Below the pieces are notes generated by a model that did not search any database, was not told the DNA's origin, and was given only the letters and a program-made list of their open reading frames with translations. Both the position numbers and the translations under genes were made by a program. A DNA stretch of 64,000 nt, from contig CAVSND010000028.1 of the NCBI GenBank assembly GCA_963729215.1, forward strand, positions 124,001 to 188,000, written 5' to 3'. The stretch's first letter is position 1, and each line of letters begins with the position of its first letter. Positions 8,004-17,184 of this stretch are shown one piece after another. The stretch is from CAVQJU01 sp963729215 (GTDB taxonomy: Bacteria; Acidobacteriota; Vicinamibacteria; Vicinamibacterales; CAVVIG01).

Positions 8004-9770
8004 CGGGGATTGGCGTCTCGCCGGGCATCGTGTCGGGCAGGGCCGTCATCCTCATCCAGCGGGAACAGGTCCTTCGCTATCACGTGCCGGCGTCCCGGCT
8101 CGATCATGAGCTCGAGCGTCTCGACACCAGCCGCGAACTGGCCCGGCAGCAATTGACGGACATCCGCGGCGGTGTGGCGCTCCGGCGGGGACCGGAGATG
8201 GCGTCAATCTTCGACGCGCAGCTGCTGATGCTCGACGACAGGATGCTGGTGCCCCGCGCAGCCGAGATCGTCCGGGAGCAGCTCGTCAACGCCGAGTGGG
8301 CCATCCAGCGCGTGTATCAGGAATTCAGCGCCATCTTCGACGAGATCGCCGATCCCTATCTTCGCGAACGGAAGGGCGACGTCGCGGACCTGGTCGGCAG
8401 GCTGAAGATGAACCTCCGGCCGGGCATGGCCACGCCGCGCGATTTGCTTCGCGAGCTGGACGAAGCGTCCGTGCTGATCGCCGACGAGTTGACGCCGTCG
8501 CTGGTCGCGCAGATCGACTGGACGAGGGTGCGGGGGTTCGCCACCGACGCCGGGGGCCGTACGTATCACTCCGCAATCCTCGCGCGCTCGCTCGAAGTGC
8601 CCGCCGTGGTCGGCCTGTACGACGCGAGCCGGGTCATTCAGCCCGGGACGCTCGTCGTGATCGACGGTTCGGCCAACGAGGTCATCGTCAATCCCAGCGA
8701 AGAACTGCTCGCGCGCGCGTCGCGTCATCACGACGATCGGGCTCCAGCCGTTCGAACGGATCACGAACGCCGGGGCCCGGTCGTGACCGCCGACGGCGTG
8801 CGAATCAGGCTCGACGCCAACATCGAGTTTCCGGCCGATCTCGCCGCGGCCAAATACGCGGGCGCTGAGGGCATCGGCCTGTTCCGGTCGGAATTTCTCC
8901 TGGCGGGCGTCAGGACGCAGGCGGCCGTGAGCAGCGACGAGGACGCGCAGTACCAGATCTATCGCGGCATGCTCGAAGGCATGGCGCCGGGCATGGTCAC
9001 GGTGCGGACGTTCGACGTGGACGAGGACCAATTGGCGCGGCCGCTGGCCGACGGCTGGGTGGCCGATGCCGAACGCGCCGGCCGGCAGGGCCTTCGCGGC
9101 TTGCGCCTGAGCCTGGCGCGCCCCGAACTGTTCGGCGTGCAGCTGCGGGCGCTGCTGCGGGCCGCCCGCCACGGAAACCTCAGAATCATGTTTCCGTTCG
9201 TGTCCGGGGTGGAACAGATCCGCGAAGGGCGGCGGATGGTGGAGCAGGCTGCTGCCGAACTGGCCCGGCGCGGGGAGCCCTCGGTCCGGGTGCCGATTGG
9301 CGTGATGATCGAAATTCCCGCGGCGGCTTACACCGCTGACCTGATTGCGCGCGAGGTCGATTTCTTTACCATCGGGACCAACGATCTCATCCAGGTACTG
9401 CCTTGCGGTCGATCGCGCGGACGCCCGCGTATCGGACATGTACGAGCCGCTGCACCCGGCAGTGCTGCGGATGATCGTGATGGCGCGGCGCGCCGCCATG
9501 CGGCGGCGGATTCCGGTCTCGCTCTGCGGTGAAATGGCGTCCGACCCCGCGCTCCTGGCGCTCCTCGTCGGACTCGGGCTGACGGATTTCAGCATGACGC
9601 CCTCGGCAATCCCGACGGCCCGGCAGATGCTCGGCGAAATCCGGACTGAAGATTTCCGCGCGCTCGTCCGCCGGATCATCAGCCTGCCGACTGCCCAGGA
9701 CATCGAACGGGAACTCGAGGCGGCGCTGGGTGGCTTGGTGACGGGAGGGAGCACGAAACGGAAAACGTGA
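7991..9770 (+). CDS. ptsI: PTS enzyme I (phosphoenolpyruvate-protein phosphotransferase), frame break near 9394
   Basis: About 592 residues once one extra G in CCAGGTACTG (9394-9395) is removed. Before it the frame ends FFTIGTNDLIQ; after it the next frame continues YCLAVDRADARVSDMYEPLHP, an exact family continuation. The phospho-histidine is H193 in GGRTYHSAILARS, the LFRSEFL arginine is present, and the catalytic cysteine lies in SLCGEMASDP. The PEP-site segment that reads RTMDIGGDK in E. coli is RTFDVDEDQ here (R339-Q347), replacing the lysine. Final gene of the rpoN-hprK-rapZ-EIIA-HPr-EI set; it feeds phosphate to HPr. Confidence 0.93.
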
Positions 9771-9855
9771 AACGGAGAAATCAGAACGCAGAAAGGCGGA
9801 GCGAGCGCGCGTCCCTTCTACGTTCGTCGTTGTTCGTTCTACGTTCCGTTCTGCC
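9754..9855. repeat. Purine/pyrimidine-biased degenerate short repeats between ptsI and ssb
   Basis: From the ptsI end onward the plus strand carries loosely repeated GAAACG-like units (ACGAAACGG, ACGTGAAACGG), then the reverse type (TTCTACGTTCGTCGTTGTTCG). The two genes converge here. No clear hairpin plus U-tract terminator was seen. Confidence 0.5.
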
Positions 9856-9864
9856 GCGATCCCA

Positions 9865-10308
9865 TCAGAACGGAATGTCGTCGTCGGTCAACGGCTCTGA
9901 CTCGGGGCCCGGATGGCCGCCCATGTCGGCACCGCGATCTCCTGCGCCGGACCCGGCACCTCGGCTACCACCACCGCCGCCGCCGCCGAGCAACACGACC
10001 CTGTCGCCCTTGATTTCCGTCGTGTAGCGCTTGTTGCCGTCTTTATCGTCCCACTGCCGCGTCTGCAGCTTGCCTTCGACGTAGACCTGCTTGCCCTTCG
10101 TCAGGTACTCGGACAGCGATTCCGCCGTCTTGCCCCAGAGCACCACGCGATGCCACTCGGTTTTTTCCTGGCGCTGGCCGGACTTGTCGTTCCAGACTTC
10201 GGTCGTCGCCATGTTCAGCGTCGCGACCGCGGCGCCGCCAGGTGTGTAGCGCAGTTCGGCGTCGCGTCCGAGATTGCCGACGAGAATGACTTTGTTCACG
10301 CTGCCCAT
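9865..10308 (-). CDS. ssb: Single-stranded DNA-binding protein
   Basis: 147 residues from MGSVNKVILVGNLGRDAEL. The OB fold is followed by a glycine-rich linker (GGGGGGGSRGAGSGAG) and the acidic interaction tip DDDIPF at the very C-terminus. The start at 10308 is preferred over the longer frame because SSB conservation begins at SVNKVILVGNLG. It coats single-stranded DNA and recruits repair proteins, including RecJ, through the tip. It lies 96 bases downstream of cpoB on the same strand and may be transcribed from the tol operon or its own promoter. Confidence 0.96.
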   Translation of the reverse strand: MGSVNKVILVGNLGRDAELRYTPGGAAVATLNMATTEVWNDKSGQRQEKTEWHRVVLWGKTAESLSEYLTKGKQVYVEGKLQTRQWDDKDGNKRYTTEIKGDRVVLLGGGGGGGSRGAGSGAGDRGADMGGHPGPESEPLTDDDIPF

Positions 10309-10404
10309 AAGTGGCAAGCATTCTACATCGTCTTTCGTCCGCAAACGGGCACGGGCCCGTCTCGGCGTAGCGCACGACGTGTGCGCGCAGGCGGGCGTCG
10401 GGAA

Positions 10405-11278
10405 TTACTTCGCGCCCAGCGCCTGCTTGGCGAGGCTGGCCGCCGGGCTGTCGGGATAATTCTTGATGACGGCCTCCCACGCTTCCCGCGCCTTGTCGAT
10501 TTGTCTGAGGTTCCGCAGCGCGACGCCCTTCAGATAGTACCGAGTCGGGAATCGAGTTGCTCGTCGGGTACGTGCGTATCACTTTGTCGAACGCTTCGAC
10601 GGCCTTGTCGTTCTTGGCGTCCTGCAAGTACGACCGTCCTATCAGAAACTGCGCATCGTCGGCCTGGTCGTGTCTGGGGAAATCACGGATGAACGCGGTG
10701 AAGCCGTCGACCGCGAGATCGTACAGCCCCGCCGCGTAGTCGCCATACGCCTGCTCCCATGCCTTCGTGGGCGACGTGCCGATGGCCGAGGGCGTCGGCG
10801 ATGCCGGAGTCGCCGGCGCGGCGCCGCCGGACGTCTGGACGGGCGGCGGAAGCGCGGGACCGCCGTTCGGATCGACGACGGACGGCGGCGCGACGGGACG
10901 CGCCAGCGCCTGCTGGACGAGCTGTCGGAGCGCGTCAACTTCCTGCGAGAGCGAACCGACGCGGACGTTGTTATCGTCCACTTTCTCGCGCACCACGCCG
11001 AGGTCCTTCGTCAGGTTGTCGATCAGCAGCTTCTGGTCGGCCGACGTTTTCCGGTTGGCGTCGGACTGCTGATCGAGGCGTGCGTTCACGGCCTTGAGCG
11101 CTTCGGTCAGCGTGCCGAGCGCGTTCTGCAGCAGCTGGGTCTGTTCCTGCAGCATCCGGAGGTCTGCCATGAGCTGCTGGTGCTCTTTGTTCGCGGCGGC
11201 GGCCGGCCGCGCGATGGCGAGCGACAGGACCAACACCGCGAGTGCCCGGAGGAATCGACTGGTCATGGCCACACTCAT
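10405..11278 (-). CDS. cpoB: Cell division coordinator CpoB (YbgF), frame break near 10540
   Basis: Signal peptide (ALAVLVLSLAIARPAAA), a coiled-coil trimerisation region, a Pro/Ala linker and a C-terminal TPR domain (AYGDYAAGLYDLAVDGFTAF; FLIGRSYLQDAKNDKAVEAF). One extra base near 10540 breaks the frame after YPTSNSIPDS; removing it restores YYLKGVALRNLRQIDKAREAW and a normal end. The start ATG overlaps the pal stop (ATGA). As the last tol-pal gene, it links Tol energy state to septal peptidoglycan synthesis in E. coli; the role here is by homology. Confidence 0.88.
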
Positions 11279-11874
11279 TTCGCCGTGATGACAAAATGCG
11301 CGCGGCGGTTTTTCGCCCACGCGCTGTCATCGTGACCCGGATCGAACGGGAATTCCTTGCCGTAGGTCACAATCTTCAGCCGATCGGCCGGGATTCCCAG
11401 CGATGCGAGGTACGTGCGCGCGGCAATCGCGCGACGCTCGCCCAATGCCAGATTGTACTCGGCGGTGCCGCGTTCGTCGCAGTGTCCTTCGATGGTCACG
11501 ACCCACGCGGGAAAACGTTTAAGCAGGGGAGCATTGGCGTCGAGCGCGGCCTTGCCCTCCGGGTCGATTTCGGCGCTGTCGAGGGCGAAGAAGACGGGCT
11601 TCAGCGGCGAATTGCGGTTGAGCTCGTCCAGAGTCGCCGACGCGATCGCATCGTCGCGAACGGGTTCGGGCGGCACGACGGTCGGCTCGCGTGACGGCTG
11701 AGGTGGCGGCGGTGTGGTGCGTGCAGGCGGTGGCGGCGTCGCGCTGGCGACTGGTGGTGGGGGAGGCAGCGGCCTGGCCACCGGTGGCTTCTTGCCGCCG
11801 CAGGCGGCTGCGACGAGGGTTGCCGCGATCAACATCAGCAGCGCGGGCTTCGCAATCGACATCGTATGCTCCAT
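11275..11874 (-). CDS. pal: Peptidoglycan-associated lipoprotein Pal
   Basis: 199 residues. A lipoprotein signal ends LVAAAC, followed by a Pro-rich linker (RPLPPPPPVASATPPPP) and an OmpA-like domain with the peptidoglycan-binding signature TIEGHCDERGTAEYNLALGERRA. Pal anchors the outer membrane to peptidoglycan and binds TolB. The ATG shares its A with the tolB stop (TAATG), indicating coupling. An alternative ATG lies four codons in (11862). Confidence 0.95.
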   Translation of the reverse strand: MEHTMSIAKPALLMLIAATLVAAACGGKKPPVARPLPPPPPVASATPPPPARTTPPPPQPSREPTVVPPEPVRDDAIASATLDELNRNSPLKPVFFALDSAEIDPEGKAALDANAPLLKRFPAWVVTIEGHCDERGTAEYNLALGERRAIAARTYLASLGIPADRLKIVTYGKEFPFDPGHDDSAWAKNRRAHFVITAK

Positions 11875-13232
11875 TATCTCGACCAGTCGGGCTGGTAGTT
11901 GTTGCCGGTCCTCGTCACTTGTTTGAGGTTCCGGCCGTCACGCGTAATCGTGAAGATTTGCGCCTTGCCGGCGCGCGTAGACATGAACGCGATGTGTTTG
12001 CCATTCGGCGCGTACGAGGGGCTCTCGTTGCTGCCCTCGCCGAAGGTGAGCTGTTTCACCTGCCTGGTCGCGACGTCGATGATCTTGATGTCGAAGCCCG
12101 GACCGTTGCGCGACGCGAACGCAATCTCGTTGTACGGCGCGGGTGACCAGGTCGGACGATCGGCGTACGACTCCGACGTCAGCCGCTGCACGGGCCCGAG
12201 GCCGTCGGCCGCAACCAGGTAGATCTGCGGCGACCCTGATCGGTCGGACGTGAACGCGATCTGCGTGCCGGTCGGCGACCACGTAGGCGTCGAGTCGATC
12301 CCCGGATGATTGGTGAGCCGCCGCACGCTCGAGCCGTCGCGGTTCACGACGTAAATCTCCGAATTGCCATCGCGCGTCGAGGTAAACGCGAGACGTGTGC
12401 CGTCGGGCGACCAGGCCGGCAGCCAGCTTTCGCCCGCGCTCTTCGTCACGTCTTCCAGCGTGCCCTCGTAGATGTGCGAAATGAAGATGCTCGGCGGCCC
12501 CCGCCGATAGGACGTGTACGCCAGCGAGCGGGCGTCAGGCGACCATGCGGGATTGATGTTGAGCGTCCGGTTGGTCGTGACGCGGCGCTGGTTCTCGCCG
12601 TCGTAGTCCGACGTGTAGATTTCTTTCACGCCCCGGCTCTCGACCGTTCCCGTCATGCGTTCGCCGTCCCGGTCGGAATCAAACGCCAGTTTCGTGCGCG
12701 CCACGCCACGCAGCGCGCGCTGCTGGAGGTGAATGTCGTCGGAAATCGTATGGGCGTAGAGGCGGGCATTGGACGATCCGCTGTACTCCTTGCCGAACAC
12801 CTGCTTCTTGTTGCGAACATCGAACAGGCGAACCTGAATCTGAAAGCCATTGCCGACCTTCTGGACGGTGCCGACCACGACGCCGTCGGCGTTCAGTTCG
12901 CGCCATCGATCGAAAGGCACGTCCTCGAACGACTTCGCCGCCGGAATGGTCGCGTACACGTCGCGGGGGATGAACGCGAACTCGTGCTCGAAGTTCAGAT
13001 CGTCCCACAGCACGTCGCCGATGGTCCGCGCGATCGCCGCCGTCTCGGCATCGGAAGACAGCGCGATGAATGGCGGCACGGCAAATCGGGGCGCCGTGCC
13101 CGGCTCCCCGCTGATCGTGGTGCTGATATCGGTCGGCTGCTGCGACTGCGGCGGTGGTGTCTGGGGACGCGCCGCCATGGCGAGGCCGAACGCCGTGACA
13201 AGAGTGACAGTGGCGAAGACTTGGGGTTTCAT
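11874..13232 (-). CDS. tolB: Tol-Pal system periplasmic beta-propeller protein TolB
   Basis: 452 residues with a signal peptide, an N-terminal alpha/beta domain (FAVPPFIALSSDAETAAIARTI) and a six-bladed propeller with repeated WSPDGTRLAFTS and NSEIYVVNRDG motifs. TolB binds Pal and TolA in the periplasm. The start overlaps the upstream tolA-like stop by four bases, and pal begins at its stop, so it sits in a tightly coupled operon. Confidence 0.95.
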   Translation of the reverse strand: MKPQVFATVTLVTAFGLAMAARPQTPPPQSQQPTDISTTISGEPGTAPRFAVPPFIALSSDAETAAIARTIGDVLWDDLNFEHEFAFIPRDVYATIPAAKSFEDVPFDRWRELNADGVVVGTVQKVGNGFQIQVRLFDVRNKKQVFGKEYSGSSNARLYAHTISDDIHLQQRALRGVARTKLAFDSDRDGERMTGTVESRGVKEIYTSDYDGENQRRVTTNRTLNINPAWSPDARSLAYTSYRRGPPSIFISHIYEGTLEDVTKSAGESWLPAWSPDGTRLAFTSTRDGNSEIYVVNRDGSSVRRLTNHPGIDSTPTWSPTGTQIAFTSDRSGSPQIYLVAADGLGPVQRLTSESYADRPTWSPAPYNEIAFASRNGPGFDIKIIDVATRQVKQLTFGEGSNESPSYAPNGKHIAFMSTRAGKAQIFTITRDGRNLKQVTRTGNNYQPDWSR

Positions 13233-14014
13233 CGTTGGTATTGGAAGTTCAGGTGGACGGTCAGCGTGGGATTCGGAAATGCGGCCGGCAGCGCCGTGAG
13301 CTGCCGGGTCACCATGACGGCGCGTTGCGCGTTCTGATCGAGCGAGAGCGCGCCGCTCGACCGCTCGACCGTCGTTTCGGTCAGGCGGCCGTCGCGCTGA
13401 ATGGTGAACTTGATCAAGACCGTGCCCGGCAATTCCACCTGCTGGTTCCAGTTGCTCTTGATCTTGTCCATCATCAAAACGAGATAATCCGGGCAGCAGA
13501 AGTCGGCGACATCCAGTGTGGAGCCGGAGCCTGCGCCGCCGCCGGTCGAGAGTCCGAAGCCCTGGCCGCGCGCGCCCGTTTCGGCCAGCGCGTTGCCGGG
13601 CCGGATCTCCTCGCCGCGCGTCAACTGCTTCCCGCGCGCATCGGGCGTCGTTTGAGGCGGCACCGGCGCGGGCTTCGCCGTCTGAGCCGGCTTTGCCGTG
13701 GGTTTCGCTACAACCATTTCGGGCGCCGCGGCGGCGGGCGGCCGTACGGCTTCTCGCACCGCTGCGGGTTCCGTCGTCTGGACGGGACGTCCCCCGATGG
13801 CTGTCAGCCCGCCCGACCGCGTGCCCTCACCGGCGCCCCCGAGCGAAATCGTCATCACGGTTTTCTTTTCCTCAACCGGAGCGCGAAACCAGTGCGCCGG
13901 ACCCAACAGCAGAAAGACCACAATCGCGCCGTGGACGGCGAGCGAAATGGCCGCCATGCGCGTAAGTCCCGCGGGCTCATGTCTCCTGTCGCGCAGGACA
14001 TCGGTGACGTCCAT
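13229..14014 (-). CDS. TolA/TonB-family energy-transducing protein
   Basis: 261 residues. One N-terminal transmembrane helix (MAAISLAVHGAIVVFLLLG) is followed by an Ala/Pro/Lys-rich periplasm-spanning region and a C-terminal TonB-like domain (WNQQVELPGTVLIKFTIQRDG). By position between tolR and tolB it fills the TolA slot, although the C-terminal domain resembles TonB. A CC pair (DFCCPDYLVLMM) precedes the domain. It would couple TolQR proton-motive energy to TolB/Pal. Confidence 0.85.
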   Translation of the reverse strand: MDVTDVLRDRRHEPAGLTRMAAISLAVHGAIVVFLLLGPAHWFRAPVEEKKTVMTISLGGAGEGTRSGGLTAIGGRPVQTTEPAAVREAVRPPAAAAPEMVVAKPTAKPAQTAKPAPVPPQTTPDARGKQLTRGEEIRPGNALAETGARGQGFGLSTGGGAGSGSTLDVADFCCPDYLVLMMDKIKSNWNQQVELPGTVLIKFTIQRDGRLTETTVERSSGALSLDQNAQRAVMVTRQLTALPAAFPNPTLTVHLNFQYQR

Positions 14015-14022
14015 CGCCCGCG

Positions 14023-14490
14023 CTACCGCTCACGCTCGGCGGCGACGTTGGTCTCGATGCCGACGTGCTCCACGCCCGCGGATTTGAGCATCGAGAACAC
14101 TTCCATCAGCTCGCCGAGATTCACGCCCCGGTCCCCGCCGAGGTACACGTCTTTCTTGGCGGCCGTTTCCATTTTCTGCCGGATGCGTTCCTGCAGCACG
14201 CTCGCGCGCACGGGTTCCCGCCCCAGGAAGACAATGCGATTCTGCCGGTAGGCGAGGGGAACCGTAATCTCGACGCGGTCCCCCGTCATCTGCTGCGCGT
14301 TGCGGGCCACGGGCAGGTTCACGTCCACGCCGCGCTGGATCATCGGTGCCGCCACCATGAAGATGATCAACAGCACCAGCATGACGTCCACCATCGGGAC
14401 GACGTTGATCTCGGACAGGGAGGTGGCGACGCGGCGGCCGCGGCCGTGTCGGCCGGATGACGGAGCGTCGGCGGCGTTGACTTTTGGCAC
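14023..14490 (-). CDS. tolR: Biopolymer transport protein TolR/ExbD family
   Basis: 155 residues from a GTG one base after the tolQ stop. A single transmembrane helix includes the conserved aspartate (INVVPMVDVMLVLLIIFMVA), followed by the periplasmic domain ending GVEHVGIETNV. It pairs with TolQ as the proton-driven motor. The GTG start is chosen over a longer in-frame extension that would overlap tolQ. Confidence 0.93.
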   Translation of the reverse strand: MPKVNAADAPSSGRHGRGRRVATSLSEINVVPMVDVMLVLLIIFMVAAPMIQRGVDVNLPVARNAQQMTGDRVEITVPLAYRQNRIVFLGREPVRASVLQERIRQKMETAAKKDVYLGGDRGVNLGELMEVFSMLKSAGVEHVGIETNVAAERER

Positions 14491-14491
14491 G

Positions 14492-15265
14492 TTACGTAAA
14501 ATTCCGCTCGGCGATGTTGAGGAACTCCATCGCGAAATCATCCATCTCCGACGCAAACACCTTCACCCGCTGCGTCAGCATGTTGTAGAAAATCACCGCC
14601 GGGATGGCCGCCACCAGTCCGCCGGCGGTCGCGACCAGCGCGTCTGCGATCGGCCGCGCGACGACGCTCAGGTTTGTCGAGCCGGTCTGGGCGATGCCTT
14701 CAAACGCCATGAGAATCCCTACTACGGTACCGAACAACCCGATGAACGGCGTCACGCTCGCCGTGGTCGCCAGGAACGACACACGATGTTCGAGCTTGTT
14801 CACTTCGACGACCGAGGCCCGCATCAACGCCCGATCGACCGACGTGAGGCTCCTCAGAGTAGGACGCCCGGCAGGCGCTCGCGGATTGGCACCGGGTGCC
14901 GATTCCGCCGGCGCGTTCTGTCTGAGCTGCGTCGTCAACTCGGCGTAGCCGGCGAGGAACAGGCCGACAAGCGGGCTCTCGCTCAGCGAGCCGCAGACCG
15001 CCTGCACTTCCGAAAACTTGCTGCTGCGCCGGAACACGTCGAGAAACGTGGCTGACTGACGCTCAAGCCGGCGGAACGTCCACACCTTGTAAAGCGTGAT
15101 ACCCAATGAGGCGATCGAAAACGTCGCCAGGATGATAAGGACAGCCTTCGAAATCGGCGTCGAGTTGGCAAGAATCTCCAGCAGGATCGATCCGGAGTTC
15201 GAAGGTGCAGCATTCTCGGGCCCTTGCAGTAGCAGGGCGAATCCAAGGCTTCCGGCCGTGAGCAA
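14492..15265 (-). CDS. tolQ: Biopolymer transport protein TolQ/ExbB family
   Basis: 257 residues with three membrane segments and the MotA/TolQ/ExbB signature (ASVTPFIGLFGTVVGILMAF, then IADALVATAGGLVAAIPAVI). Translation starts at TTG, supported by GGAGG about five bases upstream. It is the first gene of the operon, about 100 bases downstream of a clear promoter at 15367-15395. The loop between the first two membrane segments is Pro/Ala-rich and longer than usual. Confidence 0.93.
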   Translation of the reverse strand: MLTAGSLGFALLLQGPENAAPSNSGSILLEILANSTPISKAVLIILATFSIASLGITLYKVWTFRRLERQSATFLDVFRRSSKFSEVQAVCGSLSESPLVGLFLAGYAELTTQLRQNAPAESAPGANPRAPAGRPTLRSLTSVDRALMRASVVEVNKLEHRVSFLATTASVTPFIGLFGTVVGILMAFEGIAQTGSTNLSVVARPIADALVATAGGLVAAIPAVIFYNMLTQRVKVFASEMDDFAMEFLNIAERNFT

Positions 15266-15366
15266 ACGGGCCTCCGCGACATCTGTTCGTGCGCCGCTGG
15301 GACAGCGCGAGCCGGCATGGGATTGACGGCAGTTGCACCCGAGCGGGGAGCTTCAGGGTGTGCAAA

Positions 15367-15395
15367 ACTGTAGCACGGCGTAAAACAGCTGTCAA
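15367..15395 (-). promoter_or_regulatory. Sigma-70 promoter of the tol-pal operon
   Basis: Read on the minus strand, TTGACA (15395-15390) is followed by a 17-base spacer and TACAGT (15372-15367), a perfect -35 and a good -10. The spacing to the tolQ start implies an untranslated leader of roughly 95 bases. The divergent recN gene starts at 15434. Confidence 0.75.
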
Positions 15396-15433
15396 ACCTA
15401 TGTTACGATTGAACTTCTCGCTCTTTTGCCCCC

Positions 15434-17184
15434 ATGCTGCGCTTTCTCAGCATCAAACGCCTCGCCGTTATTGACGCCGTGGACGTTGAGTTCGAGCCGG
15501 GACTCAACGTGCTCACCGGAGAAACCGGTGCCGGCAAGTCGATTCTCGTCGAAGCCGTCGGACTTCTGCTCGGGGGCCGCGCCTCCGGCGACCTCGTTCG
15601 CACCGGCGAGGATGTCGCCACAATCGAGGCGATCTTCGAGTCGGGCGGAGAAGAGCTTCTCGTCCGGCGCGAGATCACTTCGCAAGGCCGCAGCCGCGCC
15701 TACATCAACGGTGAACTGGCGACGGCTGGCGCACTCAGGGATCTGTCGCGCCGGCTGATCGAACTTCACGGGCAGCACGAGCACCATACGCTCCTGGACC
15801 CGGTTACGCATCTGGACGTCGTAGACGCCTTCGGTGGGCTTGGTCGGTTGACCGATACGACGGCTGCGACGTTCGAAGGCTGGAGAGCTGTCCGGGACGA
15901 CCTGGCCCGCGCCCGCAAGACGCTGACCGAGCGCGAGGCCCGGCAGGAGCTCGTCACGTTTCAGCTTGGCGAGCTCGATCGGGCGGCGATCGTCTCCTCG
16001 GAGGAGGACACCGAACTGGCGGCAGCGCGCCACGTGCTCGCCAACGCCGAACGAGTCGAGCGTCTCTGCGAGGAAGGCTATGCCTCCTTATACGAGAGCG
16101 ACGGCGCCGTGCTGTCCGGTCTTGGCCAGGTGTGGCGCCGGGTCTCGGACCTTGCCGCCTCGACGCGCGGTTTCAGCCATACCTCGAGGCTCGCGACGGC
16201 ATCAAGTCGCAGCTCGAGGACCTGGCGTTGTTTCTGCGGCGGTACGCGGACGGGATTGAAGCCTCGCCGGCCCGGCTCCAGCAGCTGGAAGAACGTCTCG
16301 CGCTTCTGGAGCGTCTGAAGCGCAAGTACGGTCCGACGCTGGCGGCCTGCGTCGAAAAGCGCGACACGCTGCGCCTCGAACTGGCAGCCCTCGAGAGCGG
16401 CGATCAGCGGGTGGCCGACCTTGTCCGCGCCGAGCACGCCGCGCGGTCGGAGTACCTGTCCGCAGCGCGGGCTCTCGCCGACGAGCGCCGTCGCGTCGCG
16501 GTGCCGTTCGCCCGCGGCATGGAGGCTCTGGCCGCAGATCTGGCGATGGAGCGGACGCGGTTCGACGTGAGGTTCGGCGACCCGCTCGCCGAGGAAGCCT
16601 GGTCGGCGCGCGGGATCGATACCGCCGAATTCTTCGTGTCGCCGAATCCGGGCGAGGAACTGAGGCCTCTCGCACGGATCGTGTCAGGAGGCGAGCTTTC
16701 GCGGCTGATGCTGGCCATCAAGTCGCTCACGGCGACATCACGCGCGGGATGGACCGACGCCGCGGATCGGCCGCCGAGTGCAGTCGCGCCCGGATTGATC
16801 TTCGACGAAGTCGACGCCGGCATCGGCGGACGAGTGGCCGAGGTTGTCGGGAGAAAGCTTCGTGCGCTCGGATCGGCGTTTCAAGTACTCTGCATCACGC
16901 ACCTTCCGCAAATCGCCGCGTGCGCCGATACGCACTTCGCGATTGAAAAGCGTGTGGAGCGCGGCCGCACGCGGACGTCGGTGACCAGGCTCGACGCCGG
17001 CGGCCGTGTCGAGGAGTTGGGCAGGATGCTGGGGGGCGCAACCGTTACCGAGGGTTTGCGGGCGTCGGCCCGCGAGATGCTCTCTAATAGGCAGAAAGAG
17101 ACCGGCGGCGGAGGAGCGAAAGGCGAATCGAAGTCGAAAGGCGAAAGCGAAAGAGCGAAAGCGAAGGGTGGGCGTGGCGCGTAA
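15434..17184 (+). CDS. recN: DNA repair protein RecN, one-base deletion near 16159
   Basis: SMC-like ATPase of double-strand break repair. The N-terminal half shows Walker A LTGETGAGKSILVEA; the C-terminal half shows the ABC signature IVSGGELSRLMLAIK and Walker B LIFDEVDAGIGG. The frame breaks in GCCGCCTCGACG near 16159. Adding one base joins VWRRVSDLAA to LDARFQPYLEARDGIKSQL, giving about 583 residues. The last 30 residues (KGESKSKGESERAKAK) are encoded by GCGAAAG-type tandem repeats and look like a repeat-derived tail. It overlaps miaB by 11 bases and is divergent from tolQ. Confidence 0.9.
17112..17167 (+). repeat. Degenerate GCGAAAG tandem repeat inside the recN 3' end
   Basis: Repeated GCGAAAG, GCGAATC and AGCGAAAG units occupy the final recN codons and reach the miaB start. 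The strand is strongly purine-biased. The repeat encodes a low-complexity Lys/Gly/Ser/Glu tail. Confidence 0.7.
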
